Both the position numbers and the translations under genes were made by a program. Under the pieces are notes generated by a model. The model had not been told where the DNA came from. It saw only the letters and a list, made by a program, of their open reading frames with translations, and searched no databases. A stretch of 64,000 nucleotides of DNA from a virus: positions 1-64,000 of IMG/VR virus record IMGVR_UViG_3300027708_000035, one strand, 5' to 3'. Numbering within the stretch: the stretch's first letter is position 1; every line of letters begins with the position of its first letter. Shown one piece after another: positions 1 through 7,481 of this stretch.

Positions 1-89
1 GTATGCCCTTCTAGTTCTACTACTGCTTTAACATAAAAATGTTTAAAATTTCCAGACCGCCATTTACTTCCAACTTTAGGTAATTTCAT
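1..89 (-). CDS. Hypothetical protein, partial (5' end only)
   Basis: The gene starts with ATG at 87-89 on the minus strand and runs off the left edge, so only the first 29 residues (MKLPKVGSKWRSGNF...) are visible. Its start overlaps the TGA of the preceding gene as ATGA, the coupling seen throughout this block, which supports it being real. It is basic and has no recognisable motif in the visible part. Confidence 0.6.
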   Translation of the reverse strand, partial: MKLPKVGSKWRSGNFKHFYVKAVVELEGH

Positions 90-445
90 AATTCTCCACT
101 TTCAGCCAATTTCAACATTAGGCTGTATTGTTTATATGCATTATTTACAGCTGGATACTTATCTCTCAAATATTTCTCACGTTCTTTTTGTTCCATTAGT
201 GTTTCAAACATTCTGTAATGTCCTTGCTTCCTCATATTATTAAAAACTTCTGATTCAAAATCCGCAATTTTTTCTAATTCACTTTCTGCAATCTCTACAG
301 TATATAATGGTTCGGTGTCATTTACAATAAAATCCGTAGGATCCCTAAAGTAGGACATATTGATTCTACGATAACGATGTGCTCGTTTATTTGTATCAAG
401 CACTCGGATTTGATGTTGCTCACAAAAACTTTTTACATTTTCCAT
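86..445 (-). CDS. Hypothetical protein, 119 aa
   Basis: I do not recognise this protein. It is highly charged, with many Glu, Lys and Arg residues and aromatic runs, has no membrane segment or signal peptide, and looks soluble and helical, especially residues 50-119. It is separated by only 12 bases from the upstream small gene and overlaps the next one by ATGA, so it belongs to the long overlapped operon that starts near 6727. A function cannot be inferred from sequence alone. Confidence 0.7.
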   Translation of the reverse strand: MENVKSFCEQHQIRVLDTNKRAHRYRRINMSYFRDPTDFIVNDTEPLYTVEIAESELEKIADFESEVFNNMRKQGHYRMFETLMEQKEREKYLRDKYPAVNNAYKQYSLMLKLAESGEL

Positions 446-457
446 ACTTAATGTGTC

Positions 458-682
458 TCATTTGGCCCAGACTAATAGGAACATAGCCGCATCTGCCTGC
501 TCACGGAAGTAGAATATATCATTGTTTTCAATCCATCCAAAGCGCCAGCGGTAATCTCTTTTCTTTCCTGCATCACCAAATTTTAGAACGCACCAAGCCT
601 GGATGTCTCTTATATCATCGTTGGTATATTTTTCTCTAGGAATAGCCACTTGCCATTCGTGTTTGCTTTTTCTTTTAATCAT
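458..682 (-). CDS. Small conserved phage protein, 'AWC...DAaMF' family member A
   Basis: A 74-residue protein of unknown function. It shares two blocks with the neighbours at 679-1032, 1605-1853 and, more weakly, 1231-1608: a central AWC-x3-FG and a C-terminal F-x-F-R-x4-DAAMF-x-L-x-W. The start chosen is the ATG at 680-682, which overlaps the previous stop as ATGA and has GAGG five bases upstream. An in-frame GTG six bases earlier is the alternative. The product is small, soluble and aromatic-rich, with no known domain I can name. The paralogy suggests local gene duplication. Confidence 0.7.
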   Translation of the reverse strand: MIKRKSKHEWQVAIPREKYTNDDIRDIQAWCVLKFGDAGKKRDYRWRFGWIENNDIFYFREQADAAMFLLVWAK

Positions 683-1032
683 GACCACCTCAATATAAAC
701 ATTGTAGCATCTCGAGGATCTTTAAACAACCACTGTCCTTTGATCAATTTGTAATCACCTTGGGCATAACGGTGACACCATTCTGCTGTTTGGCTATACC
801 ATTCTTCAAATCTGCCAGACAACATTCCCATATCTGTAAATGCAGGATTGACTTTAGCCGGTGTCCATCCTTCGTGTATTAATGATTCTAATAGAATACT
901 ATTGATAACTTCCGAGTCGATTTCTCGTTGCATTTCTTTAGCCTTAGCTTCTATCATTTCTTTTTCTAAGATACTCTGCTGTTCATTTACCCATTTTTTC
1001 ATACTGGCTATACACTCTGGACTAAAATTCAT
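679..1032 (-). CDS. Small conserved phage protein, family member B
   Basis: A 117-residue protein with a helical, Glu/Lys-rich N-terminal half and a C-terminal half carrying the family blocks AEWC and FKDPRDATMFILRWS. The ATG at 1032 overlaps the upstream gene's TAG by 11 bases and is my preferred start. A GTG at 1065 would add 11 residues. The last codons (TTG AGG TGG TCA TGA) also form the Shine-Dalgarno and start of the next gene. Function is unknown. The C-terminal half is the part shared with the neighbours, so the N-terminal half is probably an added domain. Confidence 0.65.
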   Translation of the reverse strand: MNFSPECIASMKKWVNEQQSILEKEMIEAKAKEMQREIDSEVINSILLESLIHEGWTPAKVNPAFTDMGMLSGRFEEWYSQTAEWCHRYAQGDYKLIKGQWLFKDPRDATMFILRWS

Positions 1033-1234
1033 CGGGCTCTGCAAAATAATCCCATCCTTTTCCACCTAGCATTTCTATAAGATACCATTTATCTTCTTCA
1101 CGCTTACATGCTTCAGACATGTCACATACTCTGCGATCACACTGGGCACAGAAATAATTCATACCGTGGTTGGGTTCATCATAATAGGCAACACCGCCAC
1201 AGGGCAGTATCATATAGTCTGTGTAATCAATCAT
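1022..1234 (-). CDS. Small Cys-rich hypothetical protein
   Basis: A 70-residue protein. It has five Cys: one near residue 12, and a CAQC-x3-VC-x6-C cluster in the middle, which could bind a metal ion. The start ATG at 1234 overlaps the previous stop as ATGA, and AAGG lies five bases upstream, inside the coding sequence of the preceding gene. It does not carry the DATMF tail of its neighbours, so it is an unrelated gene within the paralogue array. Function unknown. Confidence 0.65.
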   Translation of the reverse strand: MIDYTDYMILPCGGVAYYDEPNHGMNYFCAQCDRRVCDMSEACKREEDKWYLIEMLGGKGWDYFAEPDEF

Positions 1235-1608
1235 GACCACCTTATTGCTGCTAGTGTAGCATACTTAGAATACTTCCGTCTAATCTTTATGGTTAGACGA
1301 TTTTCACTTGCATCAGTATCGCCCATGCCCCAGTCCCAATCCCAGCCTTGTCGTCCGACGTGTTCTTCCATCCAAGGTCTGTAATGATCATTAGGATCAG
1401 CACTATCAACATATTCAAACTCTGGGCCGTATCCTGACCAGCCATCTCTATGGCTAGGTCCTACCTTAACTTGACCTTTTGGCCACTTTACATTGATAAC
1501 AAGTCCAGGCATAAAATACCACCATAGTTTTTCTTTAAGGTTGAGTCCGCATACTACATATGCTCCTCGCGGCCAGAATAGTAATTTTTTAATTTCAAAT
1601 TTGCTCAT
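1231..1608 (-). CDS. Small conserved phage protein, divergent family member D
   Basis: A 125-residue, Trp- and Tyr-rich protein. Its last residues (YATLAAIRWS) align with the DATMFxLxWS tail of the neighbours, and a RPWMEEHVG segment occupies the place of the AWC block, so it looks like a divergent member of the same family. The preferred start ATG at 1608 overlaps the upstream TGA as ATGA. Its own tail encodes AAGGTGGTCATGA, which supplies the start signals for the gene at 1022-1234. Function unknown. Confidence 0.65.
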   Translation of the reverse strand: MSKFEIKKLLFWPRGAYVVCGLNLKEKLWWYFMPGLVINVKWPKGQVKVGPSHRDGWSGYGPEFEYVDSADPNDHYRPWMEEHVGRQGWDWDWGMGDTDASENRLTIKIRRKYSKYATLAAIRWS

Positions 1609-1853
1609 GACCATTTCAATGCAAACATTGTTGCATCTTTGCCTTCTCTAAACTTAAACACGGCAGACCCAGGTTCCGTCAGCGGACCATATAGTTCTTT
1701 AGGATAGTCACCACGGCAAATCCATTTGGCGGGACTACGAGGATTATTAAGTTGCGTCTCCCATAGTGCAGGATGTCCAAACTCTTCCTTGCACCACGCA
1801 CTCATTTCTGTATATTTTTCAGAAAAAAGTTCTTTAAATTTAATTTCGGTCAT
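1605..1853 (-). CDS. Small conserved phage protein, family member C
   Basis: An 82-residue protein with the clearest set of family blocks: MSAWCKEEFG near residue 20 and VFKFREGKDATMFALKWS at the C-terminus. It overlaps the upstream zinc-finger gene by ATGA. Nothing suggests membrane location or secretion. Related small proteins with a DA-MF-x-L-W tail occur in other T4-like phages as far as I recall, always without assigned function. The call as a family is seen in the sequence. Any role is unknown. Confidence 0.7.
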   Translation of the reverse strand: MTEIKFKELFSEKYTEMSAWCKEEFGHPALWETQLNNPRSPAKWICRGDYPKELYGPLTEPGSAVFKFREGKDATMFALKWS

Positions 1854-2545
1854 TTAATGCCTACTTCGTTAAGTATTTCTTTAACGAGTGCAACATCTGC
1901 AGGGAATTCTCTAAACTTCTTTTGCCAATATTTGATTTCAAAGGCAGGTGCAATCATTGACAACTGTTCGTCATTCATCTTACCTACCATAGCTTTGCCA
2001 GCATTAGAATTTAAAATAACCCAACAACTAACTCGACCATTTAGGATATCATGCACTGCTTTATTAAGGCTCACATAGTCAAAGTAATGTGCAAAATTTG
2101 CACTGTGCTCATCACCCCATTCCATCATTGTCTGCAGGGTTCTTTGTACTGCGGACTCAACTGGTTCAACTTTAACTATCTCAAAAAGGTATTGATCATA
2201 TAGTGCATCTCTGCACCAGTGATCTAATTTAACACCGCTCTTGATAACAAAGTCAATAAACCTATCTGGATACAAGGGATTAACATTATTGACAAAACTA
2301 CCAAATTTTACAAAGGCATTGTAGTATGCACTGTTGCAAAAGTGTTCATAGGTCTTGGGGATTTTATTATTCTGAGTCAGCTGATAGAAACGGTTATAGG
2401 CCATGTAGCCGGCCTGAACACGCTTCTCATCTTTTTGCAGAGCACGCCTTTTATTTTCACACATATGAGCAACCAAGGTCTTCTCTTTCATAAAGGCCTT
2501 GTTGCAATGCACACAGCTATAAGGTTGATCCGCTAATGCAATCAT
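1850..2545 (-). CDS. Conserved T4-like protein with N-terminal C2H2-type zinc finger
   Basis: A 231-residue protein. Residues 9-29 (SCVHCNKAF, then TLVAHMC) give a C-x2-C-x12-H-x-C type zinc finger. The rest is a helical, aromatic-rich domain with no motif I can name. It belongs to the operon downstream of uvsW and overlaps both neighbours by ATGA. The zinc finger suggests binding of nucleic acid or of another replication protein, but that is inference. I recall similar proteins as unannotated genes in aquatic T4-like phages. Confidence 0.7.
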   Translation of the reverse strand: MIALADQPYSCVHCNKAFMKEKTLVAHMCENKRRALQKDEKRVQAGYMAYNRFYQLTQNNKIPKTYEHFCNSAYYNAFVKFGSFVNNVNPLYPDRFIDFVIKSGVKLDHWCRDALYDQYLFEIVKVEPVESAVQRTLQTMMEWGDEHSANFAHYFDYVSLNKAVHDILNGRVSCWVILNSNAGKAMVGKMNDEQLSMIAPAFEIKYWQKKFREFPADVALVKEILNEVGIK

Positions 2546-2829
2546 TCTGCAGGTTCGTAAGTTGCTTCAAAAATATCTGGCTTGCAGGCATAAAATTCGC
2601 CTTGTATACCCTTAATGATCCAATCACCTTCTGTAGCGATGTGTTGCACAGTTAGGTTGATGCCATCTTCTAATGTGCCAATTTCTGCTTCCCCTTTGGC
2701 GGTAGGATGGCGGGCTTTACTAATGTTGCCAATAGTGCTGCCACAAAACGCTTTTAAGTTTTCAATCCCAATGGAAGAGTATTCGAATTGAATTGCCTCA
2801 ATTACCACTGGCTTTTTTTTAAACTTCAT
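2542..2829 (-). CDS. Conserved phage protein of the KKPVVIEA / GDWIIKG family
   Basis: A 95-residue protein with the hallmark start MKFKKKPVVIEAIQFEY and end GDWIIKGIQGEFYACKPDIF of a very widespread small phage and prophage protein family whose function has not been established. It is predicted to be soluble and beta-rich. The start ATG overlaps the TGA of the upstream gene (ATGA), and its own stop overlaps the start of the zinc-finger gene. Family assignment is firm, role is not. Confidence 0.8.
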   Translation of the reverse strand: MKFKKKPVVIEAIQFEYSSIGIENLKAFCGSTIGNISKARHPTAKGEAEIGTLEDGINLTVQHIATEGDWIIKGIQGEFYACKPDIFEATYEPAE

Positions 2830-3314
2830 TCGTATTCTTTCCGTTCTTTTTTATCAAAACCCATGTTGTCAAACAGCTCTTGTTTTTCTTTATCTGTCAT
2901 TAAACTGGCTAACAATTTAACATCTTCTAACTTATATGTTGGGTGTAATTCTGCCAACAGCTTTTCAATTTTGTTTAGTTCTTTTTTCAGTGCTGGCAAA
3001 TATGGGTGGAAACTTTTAACGCCTGCACCAACTGCGGAGTACAATAACCAAAGAAGTTTTTCGTGATTCTTACTTAGGTCCCAGTGGTTTTTATTGACCA
3101 GCTCATTGGTCATTTCAACAAACCATTCTTGGATATCTCTGTCCCTAGTATCGACATTGCTGATGAATCTCATCAATACATAGGGACTAAATTCTTTCAA
3201 TTCAGCGTCGTTGAGACCGTCATAAAATTTATAATTTTTAACATCAACTGCCGCAAGTACACGAGCCAAATCAAGAGCTCTTTCCTTTTTCTTTTTAGGT
3301 TTTGCTGTTGCCAT
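2826..3314 (-). CDS. 62: Probable sliding-clamp loader small subunit (gp62-like)
   Basis: A 162-residue helical protein with a Lys-rich start. The central segment FSPYVLMRFISN, followed by NKNHWDL and LLWLLYSAVG, matches the order of conserved blocks in T4 gp62 (a 'Y..F.V..ALS' block followed by a short 'YLM..VP' block). In T4, gp62 is the single non-ATPase subunit that joins four gp44 subunits to load the gp45 clamp. Neither gp44 nor gp45 is in this window, so the usual neighbours do not support the call. It has a good Shine-Dalgarno (AAGGA) and lies in the uvsW operon. It could be an unrelated helical protein. Confidence 0.55.
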   Translation of the reverse strand: MATAKPKKKKERALDLARVLAAVDVKNYKFYDGLNDAELKEFSPYVLMRFISNVDTRDRDIQEWFVEMTNELVNKNHWDLSKNHEKLLWLLYSAVGAGVKSFHPYLPALKKELNKIEKLLAELHPTYKLEDVKLLASLMTDKEKQELFDNMGFDKKERKEYE

Positions 3315-3591
3315 TTTTGTCCTTACTAAGCTGATATATTATTATACACTGTTCTAAGGCTTTTTGCAAGGTAGGATTTGTCCGGCCAGCTCTTCGGATT
3401 TCTCCCCAAAGTTTATCTTCTTGCATATGTTCGAATAGGGGTCTTCCGTCCGGAGTTCTTGGATCTACTTTATTTTCATATTGGTAGCCGACTAATTTTC
3501 TAGATTGAGCTGGTGCCCCGGACTCACGGGCGTATATTTCTTCGCCGTTGCGTTCGTATACAAGGCTCACACCTGGAGTTAAATTTCCCAT
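3295..3591 (-). CDS. Conserved hypothetical T4-like protein, 98 aa
   Basis: The start is placed at ATG 3589-3591, just after the TAA of the upstream gene and 9-10 bases behind GAGGTG. The longer open frame upstream lies inside the neighbouring gene. The protein begins MGNLTPGVSLVYERNG and has a helical end (TNPTLQKALEQCIIIYQLSK). Its 3' end overlaps the gp62-like start region by about 20 bases. I recognise the pattern from other aquatic T4-like phages but know no function. Confidence 0.65.
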   Translation of the reverse strand: MGNLTPGVSLVYERNGEEIYARESGAPAQSRKLVGYQYENKVDPRTPDGRPLFEHMQEDKLWGEIRRAGRTNPTLQKALEQCIIIYQLSKDKNGNSKT

Positions 3592-3592
3592 A

Positions 3593-4096
3593 TTACCAGC
3601 ACCTCGTATAATCAACAATCTCACTTTGGCGACTAACTTCTTTAACAAAGTATGCACACATCGGTTTTTCTCCGGGAGCTAATGGAGTACATAGTAGCTG
3701 TCCGGGTTTCATCTTTGGAAAATACCATTTGACATCTTGGTATATATCGATGATATCTATCTCATGAAATTCTGGTCTGAAACCACTTACAGGGTTAAAA
3801 CAGAATGTTTTAAATCCACGATCATTTAAACTGGTAAGTGGCAATACTTCCATATCCGGTCCTTCTGGATCTCCGACAATGGTGCACCAATCTAAGGGCA
3901 TGGTGAGCTCATATGGTCCAACTTTTAGCACTGCTGCTGGGCCTGTAAAACTTTCTAAAAAGATTAAAGGAATAAAAAAGTAGTCAGGATTTTGATTATC
4001 ACTGTTGTCTAGTACGCTGAATCTCAAGTCATCATCTACCTCTTCGGGTAGATCATTGAGAAAAAACGTTTTGTTTTCGAGGGTTAAAATTTGCAT
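3593..4096 (-). CDS. Conserved hypothetical T4-like protein next to uvsW, 167 aa
   Basis: A beta-rich, proline- and aromatic-rich protein with a conserved-looking C-terminal half: FKTFCFNPVSGF, then DVKWYFPKMKPGQLL and CAYFVKEVSRQ. The start codon shares one base with the uvsW stop (TAATG), so the two are translationally coupled. Similar genes sit beside uvsW in other aquatic T4-like phages as far as I recall. That link hints at a role with UvsW or late replication, but no catalytic motif is visible. Confidence 0.7.
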   Translation of the reverse strand: MQILTLENKTFFLNDLPEEVDDDLRFSVLDNSDNQNPDYFFIPLIFLESFTGPAAVLKVGPYELTMPLDWCTIVGDPEGPDMEVLPLTSLNDRGFKTFCFNPVSGFRPEFHEIDIIDIYQDVKWYFPKMKPGQLLCTPLAPGEKPMCAYFVKEVSRQSEIVDYTRCW

Positions 4097-5556
4097 TATT
4101 TGTATTTCACTTTTTGTATTTCGAACGGGTACTTAGCGTCTTTATAAAACTTTTTCCGTGCTGTAAGGTGTCTCTTCGCATATTTCGTTGATGCAGTAAT
4201 ATCCCAGATCTGGACGAAGTCTTTGTCGTCTGCTTTTCGAATGCCTCGCCCAATGCTTTGTATAACCCGTGTAAAGCTCTTTCCGGATTCCAGCATAACC
4301 AGATTAAAAATACGGGGGATATTAATACCCACAGCGGCCACACCGTAAGTCGCCACAATAATCTTGTTAGTAGCAGTCTTAACTTCATCATATTCCTCTT
4401 TTCTATCTTTTGTTTTGATTCTACCTGAGATGAATACGCTGTCTGGAATTTGATTAACAATAAATTCCCCACATTCAATTCTATCTACCAACACCAATGT
4501 GTTGCCTGTATTGCCAATATCTTTAATTAATTCTGATATGAATTTCATCCTGTCTTCGTCGGTGACTAAAAATTTTAATTCTTCTGGATAACTACCAAAC
4601 TCTTTCCACTCGGCTGTCTGAACAACATTGACATGACATGTACTGAGGATACCAGCTTCTTGTAATGTGTGAGCCTGTACTCTATTAACAACTTCACCTA
4701 GGCTAGCTTTTAGGCTTTGAAACTCAAAGTCTTCCTTGGGCACAGTACCAGTTAGTCCCCACCGAATTGGTGCATTGGCAAGATTGCGTGTCAATAGATT
4801 TTTCAGTACTTCAGCCTTGGCCATATGCACCTCATCTACCATGACACAATTAACACCGTCGAGTAATTCTGCCAATGTCAGCAATTCATTTTCGTCAATA
4901 TTTTTGGATTTTTTGTCTAAAATATTCAAACTTTGCCAAGTGCAAATAGTATGTGTTTTGTCTAGATTTTTTCTATCACCATAATAAACACCAACGTCTA
5001 AACCACAGTTGATAAAGTCTTCTTCAGTCTGTTCAACTAAACTTTTGTTAGGAACAATGGTCACTGTTCGACCATATTTTTCACATATTTTTGCCAGTGT
5101 AGCGGTGGTAATCGTCTTGCCAAAACCTGTGGCAATCTCTTGAATACTCTGTGGATTTTGTAAAAAGATATTAACTACATCGACTTGGTCATCACGTAGC
5201 CTAATCTTTTCGCCGGCAAAACGATGCCCTACCGGCCATGTTTTATCACCCCAAAAATCCTCAGAAATTTGAGGAAAATCTAAGGCTATGGGATTGCGTA
5301 AATCATCAACCTCAATGTAGTAATTTTTGTTTTCGAGATACTCTAGTACCAGCGGCAACATTGAAAGATAGGTAGTTCCACCAAGTCCGAAGAAACTCAC
5401 AGCACCGTCCCACCGACCCAATTTATAGCTGGGTCTATAACGTGCAGTAGGGTCTTCGTACTTGAATTTTTTGACCAAAGCCTTGCGTGTATCAAGGTCG
5501 AGATTTTCTATCTTAACATTGACCTCGTCTTTTATAATTATTTTACATGTTGACAA
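4096..5556 (-). CDS. uvsW: UvsW-like DNA helicase (fork-regression / branch-migration)
   Basis: A superfamily 2 helicase of 486 residues (T4 UvsW is 503). Visible motifs are Walker A GFGKTIT (about 143-149), DEVH (241-244), motif III LTGT (268-271) and motif VI QSIGRGIRK (433-441). T4 UvsW unwinds R-loops and drives Holliday junction migration, moving replication from origin- to recombination-dependent mode. No ATG is available near the N-terminus. A TTG at 5554-5556 with GGA nine bases upstream gives an N-terminus (KIIIKD...) matching the family. It overlaps the unknown 394-residue gene by 14 bases. Confidence 0.95.
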   Translation of the reverse strand: MSTCKIIIKDEVNVKIENLDLDTRKALVKKFKYEDPTARYRPSYKLGRWDGAVSFFGLGGTTYLSMLPLVLEYLENKNYYIEVDDLRNPIALDFPQISEDFWGDKTWPVGHRFAGEKIRLRDDQVDVVNIFLQNPQSIQEIATGFGKTITTATLAKICEKYGRTVTIVPNKSLVEQTEEDFINCGLDVGVYYGDRKNLDKTHTICTWQSLNILDKKSKNIDENELLTLAELLDGVNCVMVDEVHMAKAEVLKNLLTRNLANAPIRWGLTGTVPKEDFEFQSLKASLGEVVNRVQAHTLQEAGILSTCHVNVVQTAEWKEFGSYPEELKFLVTDEDRMKFISELIKDIGNTGNTLVLVDRIECGEFIVNQIPDSVFISGRIKTKDRKEEYDEVKTATNKIIVATYGVAAVGINIPRIFNLVMLESGKSFTRVIQSIGRGIRKADDKDFVQIWDITASTKYAKRHLTARKKFYKDAKYPFEIQKVKYK

Positions 5557-6727
5557 AGTTAAGTGTCCTTTGTTGTTTTTTCTCAGTCATTTGAATCACG
5601 TTTGGGTGCCATTTTAGTAAATTTTTGATGGAATAATGTATGTTAAAAAAGTTAAAACTTACAATGGCATTAAAATGAACATTAGAATCAATAACAGGTT
5701 TAGGAACCTTATTGCTGATAAACACTGCTTTGGTTTTTTCGCTGATAGGAGAATTTAATTTTTGTTCTTTGACAAAATTATTGAATTTTTCACCAGTGTC
5801 TTTGGGTAGTCTAAACAATACACTAATTTCTTCGTTATCGATATTCAACGTTTTTAAAAATTCATAGCACATCTCTAATTTTTCAATCTCAGTACCTCCT
5901 GGGATTATAAAAAGTACAGGAGACATATATTGTACAATCTCTTTGAGAGAAAAAATAGTGGTATTTTCTAAATTTATGGAAAATTCTTCATCGGGTGAAA
6001 CTTGTAGAAATTGCTTGGTCACGGAATCTGCATTTTTCCACTCATCTGTCTCTTGTATGCTTTCATCCCAGGTAAAAATTCCTAATTTTCTTGCCTCGAA
6101 CAAATTTTCTAAAATGTTTGAATTAGCAGGTTGAGGAATTTTTAGTGAAATATTGGAAAATTTCAAATTTTTGCCATCATATGAAAGCATGGGCACATAC
6201 TGCTCAAAGTTGCTTTCAATTTCTGTGATTTGATTTTGATAATTTTCAAATTTTTCATCAACCTGAAAATTTTCTTCGTTGGCTACTTTAGTTAAAAAAG
6301 ACAAACTCCGCTCATCCAGTGAAAAAATCCATGATTTTTCTTCTGGGTTCCAATTTGCGTAGTTAAGGCTCATTTTTTCATTTCTAATTCTTGCCAACAA
6401 CGCCTCATTGAATGGAAATTCCATTTTGATCACTTGTCCATACACATCGTGTGGTATGATACTCATACGTTTATGGGACATAATGGTCCTTATGGGCAGT
6501 TTATAGGTGGGATTTTCAATATATTGATTTACGTCATTAAATCCCAATGTCTTTAATTTGGTCACATGGCGTTTTAAAATCTTTACTGCCACAGTTGCCT
6601 GTTTTTCTGTAAAACCTGAGCCTCTAGAAATTTGTTCGTGAAAACTATAAACCAAGTTTGAGTCAAACGGGTTTATACTCACTCTAAAATTTATTACTAG
6701 TGCTGTAATTAGGTCTTCAATATACAT
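5543..6727 (-). CDS. Unknown 394-aa protein with HARP-like segment, immediately upstream of uvsW
   Basis: I do not recognise this protein as a named T4 gene. Residues around 100-165 (MEFPFNEALLARIRN, NWNPEEKSWIFSL, then FLTKVANEENF) resemble the HARP domain of SMARCAL1-type annealing helicases, where an aromatic W-N-P-x4-W-x-F-x-L strand binds branched DNA. The C-terminal 150 residues (PVLFIIPGGTEIEKL ..., AVFISNKVPKP) look like a RecA-like alpha/beta lobe without a recognisable Walker motif. It follows a terminator, overlaps uvsW by 14 bases and is the first gene of that operon, so a role as partner or accessory of UvsW is plausible. That is inference. Confidence 0.65.
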   Translation of the reverse strand: MYIEDLITALVINFRVSINPFDSNLVYSFHEQISRGSGFTEKQATVAVKILKRHVTKLKTLGFNDVNQYIENPTYKLPIRTIMSHKRMSIIPHDVYGQVIKMEFPFNEALLARIRNEKMSLNYANWNPEEKSWIFSLDERSLSFLTKVANEENFQVDEKFENYQNQITEIESNFEQYVPMLSYDGKNLKFSNISLKIPQPANSNILENLFEARKLGIFTWDESIQETDEWKNADSVTKQFLQVSPDEEFSINLENTTIFSLKEIVQYMSPVLFIIPGGTEIEKLEMCYEFLKTLNIDNEEISVLFRLPKDTGEKFNNFVKEQKLNSPISEKTKAVFISNKVPKPVIDSNVHFNAIVSFNFFNIHYSIKNLLKWHPNVIQMTEKKQQRTLNFVNM

Positions 6728-6749
6728 AGTATTAGTATAACATCAAACT

Positions 6750-6772
6750 AAAAGGAGAACAAGTCTCCTTTT
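6750..6772 (-). terminator. Intrinsic terminator after uvsY
   Basis: A perfect 9-bp stem (AAAAGGAGA / TCTCCTTTT) with loop CTTGT on the minus strand lies five bases past the uvsY stop and is followed by TTTTAGTTT. It separates the gp32-uvsX-uvsY operon from the HARP-like/uvsW operon. The same CTTGT loop is used in the hairpin at 47064-47084. Confidence 0.75.
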
Positions 6773-6776
6773 GTTT

Positions 6777-7232
6777 TTAAATCACCACATCTTCTAAACC
6801 AGCGGTTCGAAGTTTTATAATATTACTTAATTGCCACTGCTTTATATCCAAAGCCTTAACAATGCCTAGCCATTGATTGCGGAGCATGGCAAATTCATTA
6901 ATGATTTTTTCCATGTCTACTACATCGGCTTCGCCATCAACATATTTCTCAACATCTCGACTGCTCAATGCTCTTTGATAATTTTCTAGATACTTCTTAA
7001 ATGCCTTACTTCTGGTTCGTCTAAGTTCGATGTTGAGATATTCCAACACAGCCTCAATTTCTTGAAGCTGGTTAAATCTTTGCTCAACAATACCGGGTAA
7101 TTGACTTGAAGCTTTCTCCACGCTACCGTGAATTTTAACTTCGTATCGAGCAGAATCTAGTTCTTTATAAAAGTGATCTATACAGTCAGGAAGATGCGAA
7201 ATGTCTTTACTTACTTTGGAATACCATGACAT
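6777..7232 (-). CDS. uvsY: UvsY-like recombination mediator
   Basis: A 151-residue helical protein. The C-terminal half (KAFKKYLENYQRALSSRDVEKY, then a VVDMEKIINEFAMLRN segment, then KLRTAGLEDV) is the characteristic block of UvsY in aquatic T4-like phages. T4 UvsY is 137 residues, forms hexamers and helps UvsX displace gp32 from ssDNA. The position between uvsX and uvsW fits. Its start shares TAATG with the upstream gene. The N-terminal 60 residues are more variable than the rest. Confidence 0.85.
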   Translation of the reverse strand: MSWYSKVSKDISHLPDCIDHFYKELDSARYEVKIHGSVEKASSQLPGIVEQRFNQLQEIEAVLEYLNIELRRTRSKAFKKYLENYQRALSSRDVEKYVDGEADVVDMEKIINEFAMLRNQWLGIVKALDIKQWQLSNIIKLRTAGLEDVVI

Positions 7233-7480
7233 TAATAGTCCTCGTCACTGTCTCCGTCGATGCCATAATCGTCTTCATCAACTTCATTGAACTCGTCCAA
7301 AGTGACTTGGATAGCAGAGTCAAGATGAGGATCATAACCCATTAGGCTTTCAAATGTAGCAACTTCTACATCCTTGCTAACTAAGAAGTCTACAAATTGA
7401 CTAGCTGCAATTTCACGACTTTTTTCTGGAATATAATCTCTAAATGTATCCCATACTTCAATAATTAATTGTTCTTCCAT
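7232..7480 (-). CDS. Small acidic conserved protein between uvsX and uvsY
   Basis: An 82-residue protein starting MEEQLIIEVWDTF at ATG 7478-7480, with GAGGAA upstream. The open frame can be extended six residues but that start lacks a binding site. The middle has IPEKSREIAASQFVDFL and GYDPHLDSAI; the end is an Asp/Glu tail (DEDDYGIDGDSDEDY). Genes of this type follow uvsX in other aquatic T4-like phages as far as I recall. The acidic tail could mimic DNA or contact gp32/UvsX, but this is inference. Confidence 0.75.
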   Translation of the reverse strand: MEEQLIIEVWDTFRDYIPEKSREIAASQFVDFLVSKDVEVATFESLMGYDPHLDSAIQVTLDEFNEVDEDDYGIDGDSDEDY

Positions 7481-7481
7481 T

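Noticed and set aside
4107-4478. 123-codon frame inside uvsW on the same strand
   Set aside because: It overlaps the conserved helicase motif VI region of uvsW, which is clearly the coding frame.
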